From the NCBI GenBank assembly GCA_964542875.1, contig CAZIWA010000007.1, positions 19,348 through 83,347 on the forward strand: 64,000 nucleotides of DNA, written 5' to 3'. How positions within the stretch are numbered: the first letter of the stretch is position 1; every line of letters starts with the position of its first letter. Made by a program: the position numbers and the translations under genes. The stretch comes from CAZGOM01 sp964542875. GTDB taxonomy: Bacteria; Planctomycetota; Phycisphaerae; Phycisphaerales; Phycisphaeraceae. The notes beneath the pieces are model-generated. The model ran no database searches, had not been told where the DNA came from, and worked only from the letters and a program-made list of their open reading frames with translations. Positions 41,872-50,370 of this stretch are shown one piece after another.

Positions 41872-42344
41872 ACCGTGCCTCCTTGCGCGTCGGGCTGCGT
41901 GCCGTCGGTTTTCTTCTCACCCGGAGGCGGTTCCTTGGGCAGCGGAGTCAGGCTGCCGACGATTGCCATCAAATTCAAAAAACCTGCCACTGCGGTAAAG
42001 ATCAGGCCCACTTCCTCTGGCCGGCCGCCGGTGTTGTCGATCATCGTCTGCGTAAAGTCCCCGGGCACGCTCGCCGGCCTGGCGCGCGCAGCCACGATGT
42101 TGAGCACCACGCCCGGCAGCGAACCGCGTTGCACCATGCCGGCCACTGGGTTGCGCGTGGCATCGCAAACTTGAATCCCCCCCACCAGCGTGCCGACAAA
42201 AATCAGCGACAACACCGCTCCCATCACCATCAACCCGCGTGCCGTCTGCCCCCGATGGAGATATCCCAACCCGGGAAACACCCATGCCAGCACCGCTGAC
42301 GGAATGAAAAGCTGCTGTTCTCCTTGTTTGGACGGGCCGGTCAA
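41868..42344 (-). CDS. Small membrane protein, DUF6677-like
   Basis: A 158-residue protein. The N-terminal AVLAWVFPGLGYLHRGQTARGLMVMGAVL resembles the PGxGHxYxGQ motif of TM2/DUF6677-type planctomycete membrane proteins. A further helix lies near residues 112-132 (IFTAVAGFLNLMAIVGSL), and a proline/lysine-rich tail ends the protein. The start is TTG, with TGGAG 8 bases upstream. It is coupled to the following 78-residue membrane protein by an ATGA overlap. Confidence 0.65.
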   Translation of the reverse strand: MTGPSKQGEQQLFIPSAVLAWVFPGLGYLHRGQTARGLMVMGAVLSLIFVGTLVGGIQVCDATRNPVAGMVQRGSLPGVVLNIVAARARPASVPGDFTQTMIDNTGGRPEEVGLIFTAVAGFLNLMAIVGSLTPLPKEPPPGEKKTDGTQPDAQGGTV

Positions 42345-42498
42345 TGCGTGGCTCCAGGGGGCTGTTTCATGGGCAAAAAAGGCGCAAACGACGTTGGGGA
42401 TTTACGCCCCGGATTCTTAACAAAACAATTTCACCTTGGGCCTGATTGACAATCCCATACGGCACGATAGTGTAACCGCGTAATCGGTGCGGAGAAAC

Positions 42499-42849
42499 AT
42501 GGCTCGCACGCACCCACCAGGATCGGATTATTCACGGAGACAGGCGATGCTCGAACTGCTGAACCCCAAAATGGACGAAGAGTTGATGGAAGCCCGGGGC
42601 ACAACCCCCTGGGGCGCTGGCACGATCGAAATGGCTAAGCGCGACGATGACGACGATGAATTCTTCGACGAAGACGCCGAGGCGGACGACGACGATGATC
42701 TCGACGATGACGACGACGACGATGATGACGATTACTTCGACGACGAAGACGATGATGAATTCGATGACGACGACGAACTCGGCGACGACGATGAACTCGA
42801 CGACGACGATGAAGAAGAATTCGACGACGTCGATGACGACGAAGAATAA
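42499..42849 (+). CDS. Hyperacidic low-complexity protein
   Basis: A 116-residue protein. The first 45 residues are ordinary (ARTHPPGSDYSRRQAMLELL...). The last 70 are almost only Asp and Glu with scattered Phe, Tyr and Leu (DDDDDEFFDEDAEADDDDD...). The tail has a very low pI, is surely disordered and could bind cations, basic proteins or act as a nucleic-acid mimic (inference). GGAG lies shortly before the ATG. A start at the internal MAKRDDDDDEF would give a 70-residue purely acidic protein and cannot be excluded. Codon use alternates GAC/GAT, so the tract is not a simple trinucleotide slip of one codon. Confidence 0.7.
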   Translation: MARTHPPGSDYSRRQAMLELLNPKMDEELMEARGTTPWGAGTIEMAKRDDDDDEFFDEDAEADDDDDLDDDDDDDDDDYFDDEDDDEFDDDDELGDDDELDDDDEEEFDDVDDDEE

Positions 42850-42893
42850 TCCCCTTGGGCTTCACGGCCCATCGGCAATCCCCTAATGGATAA

Positions 42894-42930
42894 AGACCGG
42901 GACGCCCCTTTGCGGCGTCCCGGTCTCGTT
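42894..42930 (+). terminator. Hairpin after the hyperacidic gene
   Basis: A perfect 13-bp stem AGACCGGGACGCC / GGCGTCCCGGTCT with a 7-base loop is followed by CGTTTATC. The T tract is short, but the stem is very stable. Confidence 0.75.
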
Positions 42931-42974
42931 TATCATCAAGCCTGTTGCCCCACCCAAACCCGCCAGAACACCGC

Positions 42975-43496
42975 ATGACCGCCCCACTGCCCTACAAAAT
43001 CGCCGTCCTGTGCTACCTCTTCAACGAGCAGGGCCAAACGCTTCTGCTCCACAGAATCAAGCCGCCCAACAAGCACCTCTACTCCCCCATCGGCGGAAAA
43101 CTGGAGCAGGCCGTCGGCGAAAGCCCCACACACTGCGCCGCCAGGGAAATCTTTGAAGAAGCCGGCGTCACCGTCGAGCACAAAGACCTCCATCTCACCG
43201 GGATCGTTTCAGAATCCGGCTTCCAGGGAAGCGCCCACTGGCTCATGTTCCTTTATGAAGTAACCCGGCCCGTCACCGTCATCCCGACCTCCTTTCATGA
43301 AGGCACGCTGGAGTGGTATTCCCGGGAGCAGATCGATGCCCTTCCCATTCCCGATTCCGACCGGCTGGTCATCTGGCCTCTTTTCTGGCAGTACCGCCGA
43401 TCGTTTTTCTGCGCCCATCTGGACTGCCAGGGAGACAAAATCGTCCAGTGGCGCATCGAACAGCCCAGGCTGGATGTACGTACCGTTAAGGGTTGA
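42975..43496 (+). CDS. Nudix hydrolase
   Basis: A 173-residue hydrolase of nucleoside diphosphate-linked compounds. The Nudix box is GGKLEQAVGESPTHCAAREI followed by FEEAGV; the REIFEEAG metal-binding helix is intact, but the first loop is two residues longer than the standard G-x5-E spacing. The N terminus (LPYKIAVLCYLFNEQGQTLLLHR) and GTLEWYSREQIDALPIP fit the MutT-like group. The substrate is not predictable. It starts at the ATG next to the family N terminus; no strong RBS. Confidence 0.88.
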   Translation: MTAPLPYKIAVLCYLFNEQGQTLLLHRIKPPNKHLYSPIGGKLEQAVGESPTHCAAREIFEEAGVTVEHKDLHLTGIVSESGFQGSAHWLMFLYEVTRPVTVIPTSFHEGTLEWYSREQIDALPIPDSDRLVIWPLFWQYRRSFFCAHLDCQGDKIVQWRIEQPRLDVRTVKG

Positions 43497-43589
43497 CGCC
43501 CGCCCGGCAATAGTTTGATTATTATGTTTCTAGCCCGGCTGGGCTCTCTCACATCGGCATCACTACACCCAGGGGCATCGGCTTTACCC

Positions 43590-44381
43590 ATGAAAACATC
43601 GACCCTTATCGCAGCAATCACCGCCAGCGCCCTCCTGTGTCTCTCAGGGTGCGACAAGTCAGACCCCAAAGGCAACTCCGCAGGCCTGGTGGCCGTTGTG
43701 GACATGTCCCGCCTCCAGGAAGAGACCGGTTTTAACAAGAGCCGTGTCGACCAGCTCAAAAAACTGCAGGACCAGCTTGAACCTCAGTTCACCAACATGC
43801 AGCAAGGCGTGAAGAACGCGCTCACCAAGGAAGCCGAAGCGATGGGCAAGTTCCCCACGCCGGCTCAGCAAGCCAAGTTTGAACAGATGCGCGCCAGCTA
43901 CAGCCAGATGATCGAAGACAAATACACGCAGATCCAGACCCAGCTTCAGCAGCGGGATATGGAACTGCAGGTTCAGTTCCGCCAGAAAGTACACGATGCA
44001 ATCTCCACCGCAGCCTCTGAACGCGGCATGAGCGTCGTGATCGAAATGGGCCCGTGGATGGTCGCCGCTTCGGATGAATCCAACGTCACTTCAGCCGCGC
44101 TCTCGAAGCTCAAGGCCTCGGGGGTTTCCTTTGACGGCATGCCAGGCGGCGTCCCCGGCTCCCCCGGCATTCCCGGTGTGCCCGGCACGGCCCCCGGCAC
44201 CGCGCCGGGCTTTGGCCCCGGTGCTGCCCCCGGCGGATACGGCGGTTTTCAAACCGGCCCCAGCTACCCCGGCGCCCCCGTGCAAAACACTCGCCCGGTG
44301 CTGCCGGGCACCGGTCCGACACCTCCGCCCGCACCGGCCCCCGTCGCCCCTGCCCCGGCTCCCGCCACGCAGCCGCAGTAA
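43590..44381 (+). CDS. OmpH/Skp-like lipoprotein with Pro/Gly-rich tail
   Basis: A 263-residue exported protein. The N terminus is a lipoprotein signal (LIAAITASALLCLSGC) with lipobox LSGC. Residues 30-175 match the OmpH/Skp periplasmic chaperone pattern: VAVVDMSRLQEETGF, a long coiled-coil arm (EPQFTNMQQGVKNAL...DKYTQIQTQLQQRDMELQVQ), then AISTAASERGMSVVIEMG. The last 75 residues are collagen-like (GVPGSPGIPGVPGTAPG) and Pro/Ala-rich, unusual for Skp. It probably assists outer-membrane proteins while anchored to a membrane by its lipid. The ATG used gives the signal sequence; the frame is open further upstream. Confidence 0.8.
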   Translation: MKTSTLIAAITASALLCLSGCDKSDPKGNSAGLVAVVDMSRLQEETGFNKSRVDQLKKLQDQLEPQFTNMQQGVKNALTKEAEAMGKFPTPAQQAKFEQMRASYSQMIEDKYTQIQTQLQQRDMELQVQFRQKVHDAISTAASERGMSVVIEMGPWMVAASDESNVTSAALSKLKASGVSFDGMPGGVPGSPGIPGVPGTAPGTAPGFGPGAAPGGYGGFQTGPSYPGAPVQNTRPVLPGTGPTPPPAPAPVAPAPAPATQPQ

Positions 44382-44557
44382 GCCCTGCGGGCTGCGCCTC
44401 CCATAGGTGAATCAAACGCACGGGCGTTTCAGGCAGATATCAATTTTCTCCATCCCTTTGCCATCACGCCGAAGCTCGGGTTAAATAACGTTTTCATGTG
44501 GTTTGGCACCGTTTTGCCAAACCCGGCCAGGATGTCATGCCTCGCAAAGGATCAACA
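44382..44557. other. Short intergenic region
   Basis: No gene or RNA is visible. An AAAGGA ribosome binding site at its right end serves the following Gfo/Idh gene. Confidence 0.4.
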
Positions 44558-45901
44558 ATGGCGAAGTCGAAAAAGAAGACACGTTACGCGGTTGTCGGCA
44601 CAGGCGGCCGTTGCCTGATGTTTATTGACCCCATCTGCTCACGCTTCCCCGAAACGTCGGAGCTCGTGGGCCTCTGCGATTCCAACCCCGGTCGACTTCA
44701 GTACCACATCGACCGGCTCCAGGAAAAATTCCAGTACGGCCCGGTCCCCACATACGACGCCAAAGACTTCGTGAAGATGATCAAGGAAACCAAGCCCGAC
44801 GTGGTCATCGTCACCACCGTCGACGCCTTCCACCACGAATACATCATCAAGGCGATGGAACTCGGCTGCGACGCCATCACCGAAAAGCCGATGACCATCG
44901 ACGACAAGAAATGCCGGGCCATCTACAAGGCCATCGAAAAAACCGGCCGCAAGCTCCGCGTCACCTTCAACTACCGCTGGGGCCCCGGTCCCACCCTCGT
45001 TAAGCAGCTCCTTTCCAAGGGCACCATCGGCGAGATCCTCCACGTCGACTTTGAATACCTCCTCAACACCGACCACGGCGCCGACTACTTCCGCCGCTGG
45101 CACCGCGAGAAGGACAAGTCCGGCGGGCTCATGGTCCACAAGTCCACCCACCACTTCGACCTCGTCAACTGGTGGATCAACGCCGTCCCCGACACCGTCT
45201 TCGGCTTCGGCAGGCTCGGCTTCTACGGCGCTGAAAATGCCAAGAAACGCGGCGTTAAGGCCAACTACGACCACTACACCGGCGCCAAGACCGAAGGCGA
45301 CCCCTTCGCCCTGGACATGGAAAAGTCCGCCTACCTCAAGAAGCTCTATCTTGACCCCGCCAAGTACGACGGCTACCGGCGCGACCGCAACGTCTTCGCC
45401 AAGAACATCGACATCGAAGACTCCATGTCCGTCCTCGTCAAATACCGCACCGGCGCAGTCCTCAACTACTCTTTGAACGCATACCTTCCCCGTGAAGGCT
45501 TCCACGTTGCCTTCAACGGTACCCAGGGCCGCATCGAGTACCACGAATTCCACTACACCCACATCCCCGGCGGCCCCCGAACCCAGGACGTCACCAAGCA
45601 TGCCGACCTGGACTGGCGCAGCAAGGTCGTCGTTCATCCGATGTTCAAGGAAGCCTACGAAGTGCCGATTCCCAAGGCCGAAGGCGGACACGGCGGGTCT
45701 GACCCCCTCCTGGCCGAACAGATCTTCTCCGCCAAGCCGCCCAAGGAACTCTGGGGCCGCAATGCCGGCCCCGGCCAGGGCGCTGCCTCTATCCTCATCG
45801 GCATTGCCGCCAACCAGTGCTTCAAGTCCGGCAAGCCCATCAAAGTCGGCAAGCTTCTCCCCGCGATCTCCAAGCAGATCAAGCTCAGCGAATTGGAATA
45901 A
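44558..45901 (+). CDS. Gfo/Idh/MocA family oxidoreductase
   Basis: A 447-residue NAD(P)-dependent dehydrogenase-like enzyme. The Rossmann motif is YAVVGTGGRCLMF; AITEKPMTIDDKK carries the conserved lysine; NYRWGPGPTLVKQLLSKGTIGEI and VHKSTHHFDLVNWWI hold the usual substrate-site histidines; and GGHGGSDPLLAEQIF matches the paralogue at 9.3 kb. AAAGGA is 6 bases before the ATG. It is followed by a strong terminator. Likely sugar or uronate metabolism, but the substrate is unknown. Codon use is strongly GC-ending, suggesting high expression. Confidence 0.93.
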   Translation: MAKSKKKTRYAVVGTGGRCLMFIDPICSRFPETSELVGLCDSNPGRLQYHIDRLQEKFQYGPVPTYDAKDFVKMIKETKPDVVIVTTVDAFHHEYIIKAMELGCDAITEKPMTIDDKKCRAIYKAIEKTGRKLRVTFNYRWGPGPTLVKQLLSKGTIGEILHVDFEYLLNTDHGADYFRRWHREKDKSGGLMVHKSTHHFDLVNWWINAVPDTVFGFGRLGFYGAENAKKRGVKANYDHYTGAKTEGDPFALDMEKSAYLKKLYLDPAKYDGYRRDRNVFAKNIDIEDSMSVLVKYRTGAVLNYSLNAYLPREGFHVAFNGTQGRIEYHEFHYTHIPGGPRTQDVTKHADLDWRSKVVVHPMFKEAYEVPIPKAEGGHGGSDPLLAEQIFSAKPPKELWGRNAGPGQGAASILIGIAANQCFKSGKPIKVGKLLPAISKQIKLSELE

Positions 45902-45930
45902 TCCAATTAAAATGATCGTGTGATATCAGG

Positions 45931-45960
45931 GAGGTGGGCTTTGGCCCACCTCCTTTTCTT
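45931..45960 (+). terminator. Terminator of the Gfo/Idh gene
   Basis: A 9-bp stem GAGGTGGGC / GCCCACCTC with a TTTG loop is followed by CTTTTCTTTTC, 29 bases past the stop. Confidence 0.95.
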
Positions 45961-45980
45961 TTCACCTTCCACGGCACACG

Positions 45981-46625
45981 ATGAATCAACGCGCCTTCCC
46001 AGAACATATCCCCCGCAACTGTCCTCAATGCGGACTCGAGCTGCCTTATTTTCCCCCTGCCCGAACCTGCCCCAATTGCGGCGTTTTCACGCGTGACTTC
46101 CACAAAAACGTCCGGGTTGAAAACGACAAAATCATCATCCAAGACCCCGCCGTCTTGCCCAACCGCTGCATCAAAACCAATCAGCCTGCTGATCTGCCCC
46201 CCAACACCGTCAGCCACTACGACTTCCCGCGATGGATCTACATCTTCGCCGTCTTCCTCATTCCCCTGATTCTTTTCGTGGTCTATCTGGTGGTACGCAA
46301 GGAAGTCCAGATCACCTACTGCGTCAATAAGAAAGCGCACAACCTCGCATGGCTTAAAGCCGGCATCGCCGCCTTGATAGGCTGTTTTTCCTATTGCACC
46401 TGCTGCTTCAGCATCATGCTGTCTTCGCCCTTAGGCGGCGTTCTCAGCATGGTTATAGGCCTCATCTCATTCATTTTGTTTTTCTATTTCCTCAATCAGA
46501 TCGGCGTTCGAAAACACACCACTCCTGATGAATATGTTCTTTCCGGTTGCTGCAAGGAATTCATTGAGCAGTTACGCAAGGACCAGGAAAGCAACATGTC
46601 CCTCAGGCATCCGCCTTTGCCTTGA
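45981..46625 (+). CDS. Zinc-ribbon membrane protein, paralogue A
   Basis: A 214-residue protein of no named family. The N terminus has a zinc ribbon with two CxxC knuckles (NCPQCG near 13, TCPNCG near 30). A beta-rich segment follows with the motif AVLPNRCIKTNQPADLPPNTVS. Two membrane regions lie at about 85-105 (WIYIFAVFLIPLILFVVYLVV) and 130-180, the latter with several cysteines (CFSYCTCCFSIML). The C-terminal tail has EYVLSGCCKEFIEQLRK. It shares this whole plan with the next gene, 136 bases downstream. Confidence 0.75.
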   Translation: MNQRAFPEHIPRNCPQCGLELPYFPPARTCPNCGVFTRDFHKNVRVENDKIIIQDPAVLPNRCIKTNQPADLPPNTVSHYDFPRWIYIFAVFLIPLILFVVYLVVRKEVQITYCVNKKAHNLAWLKAGIAALIGCFSYCTCCFSIMLSSPLGGVLSMVIGLISFILFFYFLNQIGVRKHTTPDEYVLSGCCKEFIEQLRKDQESNMSLRHPPLP

Positions 46626-46760
46626 TCCCACCTGCCATGTCATTTACAAATTCTCTCCGTTAAGGCACAATTCCCCGCACGCATCACCCAGGATGTTGAA
46701 TGCGGCCTTCAATGCGTTGTCTGAATTCCGGCCCCGTCCTTTTTTAACAGTCAAAATCCT

Positions 46761-47387
46761 ATGACCCAGAATCCCTTCTTGTCGGACAAGAATCTTTCTT
46801 GCTCCAAATGTGGCTACGACCTTCGTCAAACCGTGCTGGGCGGAAACTGCCCTGAATGCGGAACCTCAGTATTGGCCGCAAAAATCGGCTACCGCGTCGA
46901 TGGGGACACCCTCATCGTGAAAACCAATGCCGTGCTGCCCGCCCGATGCATCAAAACCAATGAGACACTTGAGCTCCAGACAAAATCCGTCACCAAGTAC
47001 TACTTCCCGAATTGGGTCTATGTGCTGATTCTGATCAACCTTCTGATCTTGCTGATCGTCTATATGATCGTCCGTAAGCCAGTCGTGGTCACTTACAGCA
47101 TCGGCAAAACCGCACGAACCAAAATCTGGATCAAAGCGGGAGTGGCAGCCGGCATCGCCGCGCTGTTGACATTTGGATGCTGCATATTTTCCAATGCCAG
47201 CACCCCCGCTTATTCCATCATCAGCATGGGGCTGGGCGTCGTCTCCTTTCTGGTCATGTTCACGTTTTTCGATCATGTCGGCGTCTCCAAGAAGGTCGGC
47301 GACAGTGAATACGTGCTTACCGGTTGCTGCAAGGAATTCATCGAACAGACCCGCCGGGAACAAGACGCTGGCGCAGGCACCCCATAA
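46761..47387 (+). CDS. Zinc-ribbon membrane protein, paralogue B
   Basis: A 208-residue tandem paralogue of the gene before it: zinc ribbon SCSKCGYDLR / NCPECGTSV, the motif AVLPARCIKTNETLELQ, membrane helices near 85-105 (WVYVLILINLLILLIVYMIV) and 125-175, and a tail EYVLTGCCKEFIEQTRR. The two proteins diverge much but keep the RCIKTN motif, the GCCKEFIEQ tail and all four ribbon cysteines, so those are probably the functional sites. The double cysteine in the cytoplasmic tail could bind metal or be lipid-modified (inference). Confidence 0.75.
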   Translation: MTQNPFLSDKNLSCSKCGYDLRQTVLGGNCPECGTSVLAAKIGYRVDGDTLIVKTNAVLPARCIKTNETLELQTKSVTKYYFPNWVYVLILINLLILLIVYMIVRKPVVVTYSIGKTARTKIWIKAGVAAGIAALLTFGCCIFSNASTPAYSIISMGLGVVSFLVMFTFFDHVGVSKKVGDSEYVLTGCCKEFIEQTRREQDAGAGTP

Positions 47388-47440
47388 AGTTTGGCAGCTA
47401 ATCACCTTAAACTCTTTTAGAAAAGCATCTTGCGACAGCA

Positions 47441-47543
47441 TATAATTCTGGGAATAAGCGCCTTGACGAGGCCGTCGGCAATCAAACCCGGCCCACGCGC
47501 GTTGATGACGACCGCCTCGTGGTTCGGCCCAGGGGGGCCTTTT
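47441..47543 (+). ncRNA. Candidate small RNA or structured 3' region ending in a terminator
   Basis: A consensus -10 TATAAT (47441-47446) is followed about 80 bases later by GGCCC-AGGG-GGGCC and TTTT (47526-47543), a short terminator. Between them are complementary segments CGAGGC and GCCTCG (near 47467 and 47514) that could pair over the whole region. There is no clear -35 and no open frame. It may be a small RNA of about 90 bases or simply the trailer of the preceding zinc-ribbon gene. Confidence 0.3.
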
Positions 47544-47611
47544 CCTACCCCTTTTTGTTGTCTATACTGACAAGTTACGATTCCTTAAGTACTTCCGGAT
47601 AGAAAGACCGC

Positions 47612-48469
47612 ATGCGTTCTAAAAATCTAAAGTGTATTTTGTCGGCTGCTGTGATCGCTGGTATGGGCCTCTTTGCGCCGGTTATGGCCGAAGATGTGGA
47701 CGCCATGACTGTCCCCAAGCATGACTTGAAAATCGGCTTCGCCATCGATGGCCGGGTTGGCGCAATGAACGTCAAAGCCGGACAAACGGTCAAAAAAGGC
47801 GAAATCATCGCGGAACTCGTCGACGACGAAGGCAAAACGATGCTTGCCGAATACGAAATCCTCGTCAACAGCGATCTTGAAGTTCAGTCCGCCAAAGCCA
47901 AGTTCGATCTCGCCAAAATCGAGCACGACCGGGTCAAGAACCTGGCCAGCAAAAACGCAGCCGCCATCTTTGAAGTCACTCGCGCAGCCGCTTCCGAACT
48001 GGTCGCGCAAATCGAACACCAGCTCTCCCAGCGCAAGCAGAAGGAGCTCCGCGAACAATACAACCGGGCCATCGCCCGGCATAACGAATACGTGATGCGC
48101 GCCCCCATGGACGCCGTGGTCGAGCAGCTCACCGTAGACGTCGGCGAAACCGTCGAGCGCACCAAACCCATCGTCCGCCTGGTGGTGATCGACCCGCTTT
48201 GGGTCAACGCCCCCGTCCCCACCAACCAAACCATGAAGCTCAAGGTCGGTGACCCCGCCTGGGTAACACACCGGCTTGAAGGCCAGGAAAAAGCCATTCA
48301 AGGCAAGATCATCTGGATCGCCAGCGTGGCCGACCCGGCAAGCGACACCCGGTCCATCCGGGTGGAAATGCCCAATTCCCAGGGCTTGCCCGCAGGCTCA
48401 CATGTGGGCGTTCGGTTCACCGCCGAGCCTGATGCCAAAACCGCCGGCACACAAGGGGGCAAAAAATGA
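47612..48469 (+). CDS. HlyD-family periplasmic adaptor protein
   Basis: A 285-residue membrane-fusion protein. A Sec signal (LKCILSAAVIAGMGLFAPVMA) precedes a biotinyl-lipoyl-like half (GFAIDGRVGAMNVKAGQTVKKGEIIAELVD), a coiled-coil hairpin (about residues 75-155), the second lipoyl half (RAPMDAVVEQLTVDVGETVERT) and a beta-barrel with VNAPVPTNQTMKLKVGDPAWV. A TATACT hexamer at 47563-47568 may be its -10 box. Its stop overlaps the GAF-HlyD gene start by four bases, so it is the first gene of an export-like module. There is no ABC or RND pump gene next to it. Confidence 0.87.
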   Translation: MRSKNLKCILSAAVIAGMGLFAPVMAEDVDAMTVPKHDLKIGFAIDGRVGAMNVKAGQTVKKGEIIAELVDDEGKTMLAEYEILVNSDLEVQSAKAKFDLAKIEHDRVKNLASKNAAAIFEVTRAAASELVAQIEHQLSQRKQKELREQYNRAIARHNEYVMRAPMDAVVEQLTVDVGETVERTKPIVRLVVIDPLWVNAPVPTNQTMKLKVGDPAWVTHRLEGQEKAIQGKIIWIASVADPASDTRSIRVEMPNSQGLPAGSHVGVRFTAEPDAKTAGTQGGKK

Positions 48470-50364
48470 GTCAGGTCGGCACAAACAACAAATCCGTTCG
48501 CGGCTGGGACAAGATCGTCGCCCAGCTCACCAGCGAAACAGACCCCGGCGCGTTTCACAAGCTGATGCTGGACGTGCAATGCAAAATCGTTGCCGCCGAG
48601 TACGGCTCGCTGTGGGTCAAAGGTCAGGGCGAAGGGTCATACACCCCCACCGAAGTGTGGCCGCCCCAAAACAACCTCAACCCGGAACTGACGCAAAACT
48701 CACCCATCATGAAACTGCTGGCCCAGGCCGCGCAGTCCGGGTTTGAGCGCGCCAGCAGCCACATCCTCAAAGCGGAACCTGAAGGTCAGCAGGAAAACTC
48801 CGATACCGGCGCGCACATCTTCGTCACCATCTTCCGCATCAAGGGCCAGGTGGCCATGGTGAGCACCGTGGTGGCTGATTGCCGGGACACCTCCATCCTG
48901 CAAAGCACCGCTCCCCTGCGCGAAATGGCCGCGGGTTTCTATGAGACATTCTTCTCCCGGCATGAATTTAGAAAACTCGAGCAGGACGCCCAGCTCATCC
49001 GTCAAGCCATGGTTATCCTCGGCGTCACGCAGGAGGCCTCCGGCTTCCTGGGCGCTTCGCTGAACCTGGTGAATGAAATGGCCCGCACGTTCCAGTGCGT
49101 GCGCGTGAGCCTTGGCTGGGTCAAGCGCCACAACATCCGCCTCATCGCCATGAGCGATACGGAAGACCTCAAGCGCCACAGCGACGAGGCAGCAGCCCTG
49201 GAGCTGGCCATGGGCGAAGCGCTCGACCAGGCGCACCCCATCATCTACCCCATTACTCCCAAGGCCGAAGGCGTTCTGCAGCAAGCCGTCGTCCATGCAC
49301 ACCGCAAACTGGTCACCGGCCTCAAGGGCAGAAGCGTGCTCTCGGTCCCCCTGCGCCACCGGGATGAGCTCGTCGGCGTGCTCGTGCTTGAACGTGAAGA
49401 AGCGACCTTCGAACCGGATCAGGTTCAGTTCCTCCAGCTCGTCGCGGATATTGTCGGCCCTCACCTTTCCGACCGGTATCTTTCCGACCGCTGGCTCATT
49501 GTTCACGCATGGCAAACCAGCAAAGACGGCTTGGCCTACCTCGTGGGCCCTAAGCACGTCGTATGGAAAGGCGTTGCCCTGCTGGTGCTTGCCGCCATGC
49601 TTTACTGCGTGTTTGGCACCTGGGACTACCGCGTTACCGCGCCCTTCACGCTGGAAGCCAAGGTCAAACAAACGCTCCCGGCCCCCTATGAAGGCCGCGT
49701 TCTGAAGGTTAATGCCCGGCCCGGTGATACCGTCACCAAAGGTACCGTCCTGGCCATGATGGACACCGCGGAGCTTCAACTTCAGCTTCTGGAAGCCAAA
49801 GCGAAAATCGCCCAGGCCGCCATTGAACGCGAAAAAGGCCTCGCCGAAAATAAGATTTCCGATTACCAGCAGGCCAACGCCACAATCGAACAGGTCAAAG
49901 CGCAAGTCCAGCTCCTGGAATACCGTCTGGCGAACGCGAAAATCGTCTCCCCTCTCGACGGCGTGATCACAGACGGCAAATGGCACGACCGCCAAGGCGC
50001 TTACGCCAAACAGGGCGATGTCCTGTTTGAAGTCGGCCAGGTGGAAGATATCCAGGCGATCATCAAGGTCAGCGAATCCGACATCGACCTCTTCAAAACC
50101 GGCCCCTCCATCGCCGGCACCCTTGCCACCCGTGCCCGGCCTGAAGATGAATACGAATTCATCGGCATGAGCCTTATTCCCCAGGCCAAGCCGCAGGACA
50201 ACGTGAACTCCTTCGAATTCAAAGCCAACGTCGACAGCCCCGGCGTCTGGATGCGCCCCGGCATGGAAGGCGTCGCCAAAGTCGAAGTCGGCACCAAGCC
50301 CATATGGTGGATCCTCACCCACCGCATGACCGACTACCTGCGCCTGACGCTCTGGTTGTGGTAA
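48466..50364 (+). CDS. GAF-domain protein with membrane helix and HlyD-like adaptor domain
   Basis: A 632-residue fusion. Residues 1-160 are a first GAF-like segment, residues 180-335 a second GAF domain (SLNLVNEMARTFQCVRVSLGWV...VLSVPLRHRDELVGVLVLERE). A single membrane helix lies near 366-386 (VVWKGVALLVLAAMLYCVFG). The periplasmic part (395-610) is an HlyD adaptor: lipoyl halves APYEGRVLKVNARPGDTVTKG and IVSPLDGVITDGKWHDRQGAY around a coiled coil. So a cytoplasmic sensor is joined through the membrane to an adaptor. The start overlaps the previous stop (ATGA). The PqqD-M50-HlyD gene follows after a repeat-containing gap. Confidence 0.85.
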   Translation: MSQVGTNNKSVRGWDKIVAQLTSETDPGAFHKLMLDVQCKIVAAEYGSLWVKGQGEGSYTPTEVWPPQNNLNPELTQNSPIMKLLAQAAQSGFERASSHILKAEPEGQQENSDTGAHIFVTIFRIKGQVAMVSTVVADCRDTSILQSTAPLREMAAGFYETFFSRHEFRKLEQDAQLIRQAMVILGVTQEASGFLGASLNLVNEMARTFQCVRVSLGWVKRHNIRLIAMSDTEDLKRHSDEAAALELAMGEALDQAHPIIYPITPKAEGVLQQAVVHAHRKLVTGLKGRSVLSVPLRHRDELVGVLVLEREEATFEPDQVQFLQLVADIVGPHLSDRYLSDRWLIVHAWQTSKDGLAYLVGPKHVVWKGVALLVLAAMLYCVFGTWDYRVTAPFTLEAKVKQTLPAPYEGRVLKVNARPGDTVTKGTVLAMMDTAELQLQLLEAKAKIAQAAIEREKGLAENKISDYQQANATIEQVKAQVQLLEYRLANAKIVSPLDGVITDGKWHDRQGAYAKQGDVLFEVGQVEDIQAIIKVSESDIDLFKTGPSIAGTLATRARPEDEYEFIGMSLIPQAKPQDNVNSFEFKANVDSPGVWMRPGMEGVAKVEVGTKPIWWILTHRMTDYLRLTLWLW

Positions 50365-50370
50365 TGAAGA

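Noticed and set aside
42640..42846. GAC/GAT microsatellite
   Set aside because: Codons are mixed with Phe, Tyr, Leu and Glu codons in an intact frame, so it is protein low-complexity rather than a simple repeat.
44639..45691. 350-codon minus-strand frame rich in Val, Gly and Asp
   Set aside because: Antisense to the second Gfo/Idh gene, whose codons end almost always in C and so suppress stops on the other strand.
47453..47543. Fluoride riboswitch suggested by TGATGACGACCGCC
   Set aside because: The 5' pseudoknot half is missing and no CrcB or fluoride exporter gene follows.
48700..50322. 540-codon minus-strand frame
   Set aside because: Antisense to the GAF-HlyD gene; no motifs, no start signal.
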